A stretch of 64,000 bases of DNA from Iphinoe sp. HA4291-MV1 (lineage in GTDB: Bacteria > Cyanobacteriota > Cyanobacteriia > Cyanobacteriales > Nostocaceae). This document shows positions 57,055-64,000 of the stretch, in pieces. The stretch spans positions 30,346 through 94,345 of the forward strand of contig JAHHHH010000019.1 of the NCBI GenBank assembly GCA_019359415.1, given 5' to 3'. Under the pieces are notes generated by a model. The model saw only the letters and a list, made by a program, of their open reading frames with translations, made no database searches and was not told where the DNA came from. The translations under genes and the position numbers were made by a program. The stretch's first letter is position 1. Each line of letters starts with the position of its first letter.

Positions 57055-57606
57055 CTAGCTTTTAATCATTTCCCGCACTTTTTGCTGAAGCGCTGGATCT
57101 TGTCTGACTGCTGCTTCAATTTGATTGAAACGTTCTGGCGGTAGCCCTTCCTTTTGTAGGACTTGCTGCATCTTTGTATTAGCTTCTTGCTGAATTGATC
57201 TCAGATTTGTGAAAGCCTTATCAAATTGCTGCTTTTCCTTTGAGGTAACTGCCTGTTTTGGCTTCTCTGAAGGATTTCGCTGTGATTTATATACTTCCAA
57301 AAATCGTTGTTGACTCAGACCAGACTGACTTATGATTTGCGTGATCTGCTGATTTGCCCCCTGCTCAATCACTATCAACTGTTTTAGGGAGCTTGCAAAT
57401 TTCTGAAGTTCCTCTGGACTAACTTTGGTCTGGGACGTCTGGGGTATTGCTGGAGCTTGAGGTTGAGAGGATGGAGATGGAGATAGAGATGGAGATAGAG
57501 ATGGAGATGGAGATGCAGGCTTTGTTGGTGCTTGTGCATGAGCCGACAGGCTGCTGACAAGCAAAAAGAAGAAAACATAGCTACCTGTCAGAATTTGCTT
57601 AAACAC
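57055..57606 (-). CDS. Exported DUF4168 protein
   Basis: 183 residues from the GTG at 57606, which has a full AAGGAGG 8 bases upstream; an ATG-started frame from 57726 would add 40 residues but puts the signal peptide inside the protein. The N terminus (LTGSYVFFFLLVSSLSAHA) is a signal peptide. A linker of Pro/Ser/Leu units (SPSLSPSLSPSPSS, coded by gagatggagata-type repeats) leads to the DUF4168 domain (about 90-180): VSPEELQKFASSLKQLIVIE, SKEKQQFDKAFTNLRSIQQE and GLPPERFNQIEAAVRQDPAL. The function of DUF4168 is unknown; it is often stress- or envelope-linked in cyanobacteria. Confidence 0.88.
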   Translation of the reverse strand: MFKQILTGSYVFFFLLVSSLSAHAQAPTKPASPSPSLSPSLSPSPSSQPQAPAIPQTSQTKVSPEELQKFASSLKQLIVIEQGANQQITQIISQSGLSQQRFLEVYKSQRNPSEKPKQAVTSKEKQQFDKAFTNLRSIQQEANTKMQQVLQKEGLPPERFNQIEAAVRQDPALQQKVREMIKS

Positions 57607-57726
57607 GTTGAGTTCCTCCTTAAGGGTTTCCAGCTTGGTATCAGAAGAATTTGTTGCATTTCCTGAATCGGGCATCGGGTTCCATCGATTTGTCAGGCAT
57701 ATCTTAAGGTAGCACTTAGACAGCAA

Positions 57727-58107
57727 GCAAGAGTTACTGTTTATCGCTAACGACTCTAAGTATGCTCTATCGTGGTACAGTTTAACACGTAATGAACTAC
57801 TAACCCTGTGGCTGAAGGGCTGTTTTCTACACCCAGCCCTGGTAGATTTCCTTTTGCTCAGAGAAGCACTGTTTTGGCAGCAGCAATATCTCTACTCTGC
57901 TTGTATCCAGAAAGACTGCTGATTCTCTTTTCAGTTTTGACGGCTTTTTAAGACAAATTGTGCCAATTAAATGTGTAATTTTGACTACAAAATATCGAGA
58001 AATTTGGAGGAAAAGAGTTGAAAAAAAAGTTCAAATTTTTTAATTTTTAATTTTTAATTTTTCTTTGTCATTTTTTCGTGCGATATTGCTTGCTCTTCTG
58101 GTACTTT
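57727..58107. other. Gene-free 380-bp stretch
   Basis: No credible frame; holds the promoter of the DUF4168 gene, AT-rich with runs such as ttttaatttttaattttt near 58040. No RNA gene seen. Confidence 0.4.
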
Positions 58108-58458
58108 TTATTGCAATATGGCATTACAGTATTCGATGAGAGTTGTCAGGCGATCGCCTATGGCATCAAGTCTACTTTTGGCAGTGGAAGCTTGCCGCGC
58201 TCCTTGGAAAAATATCATATCTATTTCCAATAGCCGCAGCTGCTTACTCATTTCCGTCTGATATGACTGTAACCGACCCTCATCGTTGCTATCTGTGTCC
58301 AGACCAACCAAAGGCACAATCTGTTGCTGAAAAAATTGCTGCAAGGATCTCACACTCTGCTGTAGTTCGGATGCATCTACTTTGGTAGTCATGACATCCG
58401 AATGCAATTGTTTCAGTAATATCTTCAATACGTGATATTTATCGCGAATTAGAGACAT
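58108..58458 (-). CDS. Small helical protein, possibly PatD-like (heterocyst frequency control)
   Basis: 116 residues, all-helical and polar apart from heptad-like leucines: KYHVLKILLKQLHSDVMTTK, ELQQSVRSLQQFFQQQIVPL, EMSKQLRLLEIDMIFFQGAR, SRLDAIGDRLTTLIEYCNAI. No signal or membrane segment. The length and the pattern remind me of PatD, a small protein that limits heterocyst number in Anabaena, but that match is from memory only, so I give no symbol. If right, it supports a heterocyst-forming host. It sits alone, facing away from the Rel genes. Confidence 0.7.
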   Translation of the reverse strand: MSLIRDKYHVLKILLKQLHSDVMTTKVDASELQQSVRSLQQFFQQQIVPLVGLDTDSNDEGRLQSYQTEMSKQLRLLEIDMIFFQGARQASTAKSRLDAIGDRLTTLIEYCNAILQ

Positions 58459-58775
58459 CGAAGTTCTTCTTGAGATACTATTAAAGTCAAGGTAATGTCA
58501 AGAAATTTTTCTGATAGCTTAAACTTTCTTAAATTTTATTTCCGAATCTCTCGCCTCATATGAATTTTGAGGCTGAATTTGTCGTAAATTGATTTTCCTA
58601 ACTATGATGCTAGACACTCGTACTGGATAATTTGCACTTCTTATCATCGGGGATCAACTCCTCACACCAAGCGCGAGAGTGCAAGTGTCAGTAACAGTTT
58701 TTTCTGACGGCAATACCTCCGTCAACACTATCCACTTTCTCACTTTACTATCAACCACCTAGGCACGTCTATTCT
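58459..58775. promoter_or_regulatory. Divergent region between the PatD-like gene and rel copy 1
   Basis: About 317 bases with no gene. It must carry the promoter of the first Rel gene and of the PatD-like gene. I cannot support particular boxes. Confidence 0.4.
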
Positions 58776-61049
58776 ATGAGCAGCACTGTAATGACTTCCA
58801 GAATTGATATTACCCTTCCAGAATGGCTACAGATTTGTCTAAATGGGTCATCTACACAAAACGCCGCAGCAGAAGATAACCGAAGGCAAAGCGATATGGC
58901 TTTAATTCGTCGAGCATTTGAATTTGCTTATCAGTTGCATCAGGGTCAGTACCGTAAGTCAGGAGAACCATACATTTGTCATCCTGTAGCTGTAGCTGGA
59001 ATGCTACGTGACTTAGGAGGCAGTGCTGATATGATAGCAGCTGGATTTCTCCATGACGTAGTGGAAGATACAGATGTCACGATTGAAGAGATAGAGCAGC
59101 GTTTTAGTAAAGAAGTGCGGCTCTTGGTAGAAGGTGTGACAAAGCTTTCTAAAATTAATTTCAAAAGTAAGACTGAAAGCCAAGCAGAGAACTTTCGCAG
59201 AATGTTTCTGGCAATGGCGCAAGATATTAGAGTGATTGTGGTAAAATTAACAGACCGCCTGCACAATATGCGGACTCTGGAACACCTTGCAGATGAAAAA
59301 CGCCGCCGGATTGCTTTGGAAACACGAGAAATTTTTGCCCCCTTAGCAAATCGCTTGGGGATCTGGCGCATAAAATGGGAACTGGAAGATTTAGCTTTTA
59401 AGTACTTAGAACCAGAACCTTACCGGCAAATTCAGGAATATGTAGCCGAAAAACGGGTAGCGCAGGAAGAGAGATGGACGAAAGTTACCGAAATGTTGCA
59501 GCCTCGGTTTGTGGAAGCAGGAATTAAATGTCTTGACATCAGTGGGCGTTCAAAACACCTGTACAACATTTACTTAAAGATGCACAGGCAAAACAAAGAG
59601 TTTCACGAAATTTACGATTTAGCAGCGCTAGGGATTGTTGTCAATAGCAATGAGGAATGTTACCGTGCTTTGGCGATTGTCCACGATGCTTTCCGCCCAA
59701 TTCCTGGTAGATTCAAGGATTACATAGGCTTGCCTAAACCTAACCGTTACCAATCATTGCATACAGCGGTCATTGGTCCGTGGGGTCGTCCTTTAGAGGT
59801 GCAAATCCGGACACTCGAGATGCATCACGTCGCTGAATATGGAATCGCAGCTCAATGGAAGTATAAAGAAACAGGAGGCTCCAACACTATCCATTGGACG
59901 GCATCAGATGACAAGTTTACCTGGTTGCGTCAGCTTTTGGAATGGCAGAATGACCTCAAGGATGCTCAAGAATATCTGGAAAGCATCAAGGATAACTTGT
60001 TTGAAGATGATGTTTATGTTTTCACACCTAAGGGAGATTTAGTTGCTTTAAATCCAGGTTCTACAACTATAGATTTTGCTTATCGCATTCATACAGAAGT
60101 TGGGAACCACTGTGCAGGAGCAAAGGTGAATGGACGGAGAGTACCACTTTCAACGCGACTGCAAAATGGTGATATTGTAGAGATTCTGACGCAAAAGAAC
60201 AGTTATCCTAGTTTGGATTGGTTAAACTTTGTCAGAACTTCAGCTGCTAAGAATCGGATAAAACAGTGGTACAAGCGATCGCGCCGAGAAGAAAATATAG
60301 CCCGTGGTTGGGAATTGTTAGAGAAAGAACTGGGTAAACCTGGTGTTGAAAACTTGATTCAGGCGGAACCGATGCAGATTGTCGCACAGCGATGTCATTA
60401 TCAGTCTGTGGAAGATTTACTCGCGGCTTTGGGTTACGGTGAAGTAACGCTGAATGTAGTGCTAAACCGTTGGCGAGAAGTCGTCAAAGCCCAACAACCT
60501 ATTGCAACTGCACCCCAAGTTCCTATAGAAGAGCCAACATCTGCACAAAAAGCATTGTGGGAAGTAGCTTCAACAAACTCTATTACCAGTGAATCCCCAA
60601 TAGTTGGCATCGAAGGATTAGTGTACTATGTAGCTAGGTGCTGTACCCCCATTCCTGGAGAATCGATTATTGGTGTCGTGACCAGAGGTAAGGGAATTGC
60701 AATACATCGCCAAGGATGTCAGAATCTGGAGAACGTGGAGTGCGATCGCTTAGTGCCAGTCCATTGGAACCCAGCAAGTAAACTCCAAAGTTGTCCTCGA
60801 ACCTACCCTGTGAATATTCAGATTGAAGTCATGGATAGAGTAGGAGTGCTAAAGGATATTCTCTCACGTTTGAGTGACCAAGGAATCAACGTGTGTCATG
60901 CTCAGGTCAAAACTGCTCATGGTCAACCAGCATTAATTGATCTAGGTATAGAGATCTGCGATCAATCGCAACTAGAACAACTGTTCACTCAAATCAAGCA
61001 ACTAAGCGACATTCTCAATATCCGTCGCATTAGTTCACCAGAAGAGTAG
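58776..61049 (+). CDS. RelA/SpoT-family (p)ppGpp enzyme, copy 1 (hydrolase intact, synthetase residues altered)
   Basis: 757 residues with the full Rel layout: HD hydrolase, synthetase, TGS, helical, and ACT. The hydrolase site is complete: H69, H93-D94, E97-D98 (FLHDVVEDT) and D160/N164 (KLTDRLHNMRTL). Synthetase: YDLAALG at 280-286, RFKD at 312-315, NRYQSLHT, EVQIRT (catalytic Glu341) and AAQWKYKE. In families I know, the residue after YDxxAx is Arg (here Gly286) and AAHW has His (here Gln360); both are changed. TGS starts near VYVFTPKGDLVAL and the ACT domain is at about 675-750 (VNIQIEVMDRVGVLKDILSR). Copy 2 follows 275 bases later. Could be the main (p)ppGpp hydrolase, with synthesis weak. 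Confidence 0.92.
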   Translation: MSSTVMTSRIDITLPEWLQICLNGSSTQNAAAEDNRRQSDMALIRRAFEFAYQLHQGQYRKSGEPYICHPVAVAGMLRDLGGSADMIAAGFLHDVVEDTDVTIEEIEQRFSKEVRLLVEGVTKLSKINFKSKTESQAENFRRMFLAMAQDIRVIVVKLTDRLHNMRTLEHLADEKRRRIALETREIFAPLANRLGIWRIKWELEDLAFKYLEPEPYRQIQEYVAEKRVAQEERWTKVTEMLQPRFVEAGIKCLDISGRSKHLYNIYLKMHRQNKEFHEIYDLAALGIVVNSNEECYRALAIVHDAFRPIPGRFKDYIGLPKPNRYQSLHTAVIGPWGRPLEVQIRTLEMHHVAEYGIAAQWKYKETGGSNTIHWTASDDKFTWLRQLLEWQNDLKDAQEYLESIKDNLFEDDVYVFTPKGDLVALNPGSTTIDFAYRIHTEVGNHCAGAKVNGRRVPLSTRLQNGDIVEILTQKNSYPSLDWLNFVRTSAAKNRIKQWYKRSRREENIARGWELLEKELGKPGVENLIQAEPMQIVAQRCHYQSVEDLLAALGYGEVTLNVVLNRWREVVKAQQPIATAPQVPIEEPTSAQKALWEVASTNSITSESPIVGIEGLVYYVARCCTPIPGESIIGVVTRGKGIAIHRQGCQNLENVECDRLVPVHWNPASKLQSCPRTYPVNIQIEVMDRVGVLKDILSRLSDQGINVCHAQVKTAHGQPALIDLGIEICDQSQLEQLFTQIKQLSDILNIRRISSPEE

Positions 61050-61324
61050 TTATAGTAGTTTTCTACAACCACCAGAACGATTTGCTCCCTCACCTCCTTG
61101 CGAAGCAAAGAAAAGCGCTGTCGCATTCCTTTGGAAAAACGAAAAATGTTTGCTCCCTTATCCCTTTGTTTAGGAATTTAGTACATTAAGTAGTAACTGG
61201 AAGATTTAGCGCGTATATTCTCTGAAAAAAGAGATTTAATCTCGTTGCCTACTAACTCAACACCTGGAGTTTTGCATATAAAATACATAAAAAAATGGAA
61301 ATTGTAATTATACAAGGATAGTTT

Positions 61325-63688
61325 ATGACGTTAATAGCCGGTCAAGTCAATAGTACTTTCGACATAGATTCTTTCCTGAGAGGGAAGATTACAACTGGTC
61401 ATCTCATTAATCATATGCCTGAGGAGTTGTTGAATTTTTTAAAACATTTAGCTGCTGAAGATTTTTTTTCAACAGAAATTGGGCATATCGTAGAACTTGT
61501 CACTAAGGAACTGTACGAGTTGACCTCAGACTTGAATATAGCTGTCGCTGGTTTTATCTACACTTACTCTCTATTAAAAAATACTGATATTTGCGAACAA
61601 AATATAGAAAATATTGTCAATTATAATCCAGATATCTCTAACCAGTTGAAAAGCTTAAGAGTATTGTCTAAGTGTATTTCAAAATTTAAAGTAGCGTCTT
61701 CCTCTCATAAAAGCTTTTTTGAAGGAGAAAATTTTAGAAGACTACTATTTGTTGTTACCAGAGATATCAGAGCACTATTTATTGAACTCGTTTATAGACG
61801 AGTTATATTAGAAAATATAAATTGTATTGTATCCTTGAGAAAATTTTTGAAGGATAACTTTGTTATTGAAACTTTCAAAATTTTTGTTCCTATTGCTAAC
61901 AGACTTGGTCTTTGGAGTGTCAAGTGGAAATTAGAAGATTTTTCCTTCAGAGAATTGGAAAGCGAAATTTATTTTCGGATTGTTGCTCTGCTCTCTGAGA
62001 CTCGCTCAGAAAGAGAGAAGTATATGAACTATTGCATTGAGGAGATACGCAATAATCTTTTGGAGAATGGTTTTTTGGGTGGAAAGTTTGAAGTGTTTGG
62101 GAGAACAAAAAACATATATAGTATATATGCAAAAATGAAGCAACTCTACTGCTATACTAGAGGGACAGTTCCTAGTAAGTTTCCATCTGGTGAGTTTAAC
62201 AAGTTTCTATATAGTAACTTTAATACTTGCTTTGAATCTGTGTACGACTTGTTTGGTATTAGAGTCTTGTGCAACTCAATACCAGACTGTTACGCTGCAC
62301 TAGGAGTCATACATAGTTTATTTCATCCAGCACAGACTCCAAGAAGGAATAGTAGTCACTTCATTGATTATATAGCTGTACCCAAATCAAATGGTTATCG
62401 CTCTCTTCACACTGTTGTTATTGGACCAATGCAGAAGAGGTTAGAAGTTCAGATAAGAACTTCTGAAATGGATGCACAAGCAGAGTATGGTATCGCTGCA
62501 CACTGGAAATATAAAGAGTTTGGTCATTCACAATCTACTAACGAGGAAGAGTATATATTTGCTGATATTAAAAAGGTCATAAAAGAGCAAGGTCTCTCTG
62601 CTGTTCATAGTTTCCTTGAAGGTTTGGATAGCGATATATTTGGCTCAGGAATTTATGTATTTACACCAGAAGGAGATGTTATATCTTTAACAAAAAAATC
62701 TACCTCGGTTGACTTTGCTTACCGAATTCATACAGAGATTGGGAACCACTGTGCAGGAGCGCGGGTGAATGGGCGTATAGTGACTTTGGACACACCGCTG
62801 AAAAATGGGGACATTGTAGAGATTATCACCCAGAAGAATTCTCACCCCAGTTTGGACTGGCTGAACTTTGTGGTTTCGACACGTGCTCGAAACAGAATTC
62901 GTCAATGGTACAAGCGATCGCACCGGGAAGAAAACATTGCTCGTGGTCGAGAATTGTTGGAAAAAGAATTAGGGAGAGCAGGTGTTGAAAACTTGATTAA
63001 GTCACAACCAATGCAGATAGTTGCACAGCGGTGTAACTATCATTCTATGGAAGATTTGCTCGCAGGTTTGGGTTATGGCGAAGTAACGCTGAATTTAGTG
63101 CTTAACCGTTGGCGAGAAATCGTAAAGGCGCAACAACCTATCACAGATGCACCTCCAATTCTCACGAAAGAGTTGACTTCAACAACCAAAGCACTGCGAG
63201 ATGCACCTCCAGCTACCTCACGCACCACCGATTCACCAATAGTCGGGGTAGAAGGGTTAGTGCATTATTTCGCTAAATGTTGTACTCCTATTCCTGGAGA
63301 ACCAATTATAGGTATCGTAACACGAGGTAGGGGCATTTCGATTCATCACCAAAGATGTCACAATATAGAGAATGTAGAGTGCGATCGCCTAATACCAGTC
63401 CATTGGAACAGTACAAGCGAACTCCACACTCCTGGTGCGACTTATTCTGTGAATATTCAGATTGATGCTTTCGATCGCGTTGGACTTCTCAAGGATATTC
63501 TCTCACGCTTAAGTGATCAGGGGATCAACGTACGTCGTGCTCATCTAAGAACAGCTAATGGTCAACCAGCATTGATTGACTTGGAGATTGAGATACGCGA
63601 TCAACCACAACTGGAACAGATATTTACTCAAATCAAAAAACTGAGCGACATTCTCAACATTCGTCGTGTCGGTCAGGTTGAGGAATAA
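61325..63688 (+). CDS. RelA/SpoT-family paralogue, copy 2 (hydrolase lost, synthetase core kept)
   Basis: 787 residues. The N-terminal 200 residues align with the HD domain of copy 1 (IAVAGFIYTYSLLKNTDI for MIAAGFLHDVVEDTDV; ELVYRRVILENI for KLTDRLHNMRTL), but every catalytic His, Asp, Glu and Asn is gone. The synthetase keeps the usual residues: FGRTKNIYSIYAKM, YDLFGIR (Asp308, Arg313), NGYRSLHT, LEVQIRT (Glu374), AAHWKYKE. Instead of RFKD it has HFID at 345-348, between the RFKD of two-way Rel and the EFDD of E. coli RelA. An insert of about 27 residues (YCYTRGTVPSKFPSGEFNKF) precedes the YDLFG strand. From the TGS on, it is about as similar to copy 1 as a recent duplicate. The first 1.3 kb is AT-rich, the remainder is not. 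Confidence 0.9.
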   Translation: MTLIAGQVNSTFDIDSFLRGKITTGHLINHMPEELLNFLKHLAAEDFFSTEIGHIVELVTKELYELTSDLNIAVAGFIYTYSLLKNTDICEQNIENIVNYNPDISNQLKSLRVLSKCISKFKVASSSHKSFFEGENFRRLLFVVTRDIRALFIELVYRRVILENINCIVSLRKFLKDNFVIETFKIFVPIANRLGLWSVKWKLEDFSFRELESEIYFRIVALLSETRSEREKYMNYCIEEIRNNLLENGFLGGKFEVFGRTKNIYSIYAKMKQLYCYTRGTVPSKFPSGEFNKFLYSNFNTCFESVYDLFGIRVLCNSIPDCYAALGVIHSLFHPAQTPRRNSSHFIDYIAVPKSNGYRSLHTVVIGPMQKRLEVQIRTSEMDAQAEYGIAAHWKYKEFGHSQSTNEEEYIFADIKKVIKEQGLSAVHSFLEGLDSDIFGSGIYVFTPEGDVISLTKKSTSVDFAYRIHTEIGNHCAGARVNGRIVTLDTPLKNGDIVEIITQKNSHPSLDWLNFVVSTRARNRIRQWYKRSHREENIARGRELLEKELGRAGVENLIKSQPMQIVAQRCNYHSMEDLLAGLGYGEVTLNLVLNRWREIVKAQQPITDAPPILTKELTSTTKALRDAPPATSRTTDSPIVGVEGLVHYFAKCCTPIPGEPIIGIVTRGRGISIHHQRCHNIENVECDRLIPVHWNSTSELHTPGATYSVNIQIDAFDRVGLLKDILSRLSDQGINVRRAHLRTANGQPALIDLEIEIRDQPQLEQIFTQIKKLSDILNIRRVGQVEE

Positions 63689-64000
63689 TGAGAAGGAGTC
63701 AGAAGACAGCAATTCCTGATTCAGAATATCCCCACGAATGAATGATGTTGTTGGCGAATTAAAAGAGGGTGTTACCAGTCTGGTGATGATCCGTTTGTGG
63801 GTTTACACTTTCATACAAAGGCGATTGCCCAAAGAGCAGACGCCAGAGGCGTATCGTCAAGTTTGTGAGACCGAAGTTTCTCTCATCTTCATGTAAACAT
63901 TTCCCTTAGGGAGATCCAAAAAATAAAATGTCCCGCCGTGTATTAAGTTAACGGGTTGGTGTAGAGGATCTGGGTTTGACGGCGGGACATTTTATTACGC
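63689..64000. repeat. Repeat-rich end of the window with an 18-bp perfect inverted repeat
   Basis: A dispersed repeat (aggcgattgcccaaagagca, about 63820-63840) lies here, and aataaaatgtcccgccgt (63922-63939) pairs perfectly with acggcgggacattttatt (63979-63996), with a 39-base loop between. The stem could be a terminator or the start of a mobile element continuing beyond the window. No gene is seen. Confidence 0.6.

Overview
The window comes from a filamentous, probably heterocyst-forming cyanobacterium (Nostocales type). The evidence is oxygenic-photosynthesis genes (Psb27, phosphoribulokinase, photosynthetic GAPDH, a ferredoxin-NADP reductase carrying a phycobilisome-linker domain, a CAAD/CURT1-like thylakoid protein), many GCGATCGC (HIP1) octamers, heptanucleotide tandem repeats (ATGGGCA, TTAGTCC, TTAGTCA, AACAGTT types) and families of short GC-rich dispersed repeats. 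I saw no tRNA, rRNA, CRISPR array or intact insertion sequence.

Layout. 0-2.9 kb: a broken HNH endonuclease, a membrane/coiled-coil protein, then 1.5 kb of gene-free repeat-rich DNA. 2.9-19.2 kb: mostly core genes (msrB, an outer-membrane barrel protein, a GNAT, cofH, psb27, a secreted glycosidase-like protein, a thioredoxin, an aminotransferase with a repeat inserted in frame, thiL, gap2, murC-murB, an anchored phosphoesterase). 19.2-19.9 kb: a junction of gene remnants. 20.3-27.3 kb: aquaporin, exported double VOC protein, exported spondin-domain protein, exported HbpS/GlcG-like protein, exported gluconolactonase-like protein and GMC oxidoreductase, which looks like a cell-envelope carbohydrate oxidation module. 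27.3-31 kb: a lipoate-ligase pseudogene, a PD-(D/E)XK-like protein and the PcrA helicase. 31-37.1 kb: an accessory block with two AAA_35 STAND-like NTPases and a membrane coiled-coil protein, ending in an exact 124-bp copy of an internal piece of pcrA. 37.1-50.7 kb: histidine kinase, metK, prk, petH, homoserine dehydrogenase, SLH protein, CAAD protein, pentapeptide protein, mtnP. 50.8-58.5 kb: peptidoglycan-binding protein with a minisatellite, FAD oxidoreductase, fragments of a methyltransferase and a Ser/Thr kinase, YjbQ, a class I aminotransferase, a DUF4168 protein and a PatD-like small protein. 58.8-63.7 kb: two tandem RelA/SpoT homologues.

The most interesting observations: (1) the tandem Rel pair seems to have divided the work. 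Copy 1 keeps every hydrolase motif but has changes at synthetase positions I believe to be invariant; copy 2 has lost the hydrolase motifs, keeps the synthetase core and has HFID in place of RFKD, while the C-terminal halves stay very alike. (2) Repeats have entered two coding sequences without breaking the frame (a 120-bp element in the VOC protein, a heptamer cassette in the aminotransferase). (3) The exact pcrA copy lies where read-through of the upstream gene would give RNA antisense to pcrA mRNA. (4) The envelope oxidation cluster. Several gene remnants end at tandem heptamer repeats, which suggests these repeats mark breakpoints in this genome.

The core genes cover Calvin-cycle turnover (gap2, prk), photosystem II assembly and NADPH production (psb27, petH), cell-wall precursors (murC, murB) and the SAM/methionine cycle (metK, mtnP, hom). 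All identifications are from reading the sequence and from knowledge of the families; no database search was made.
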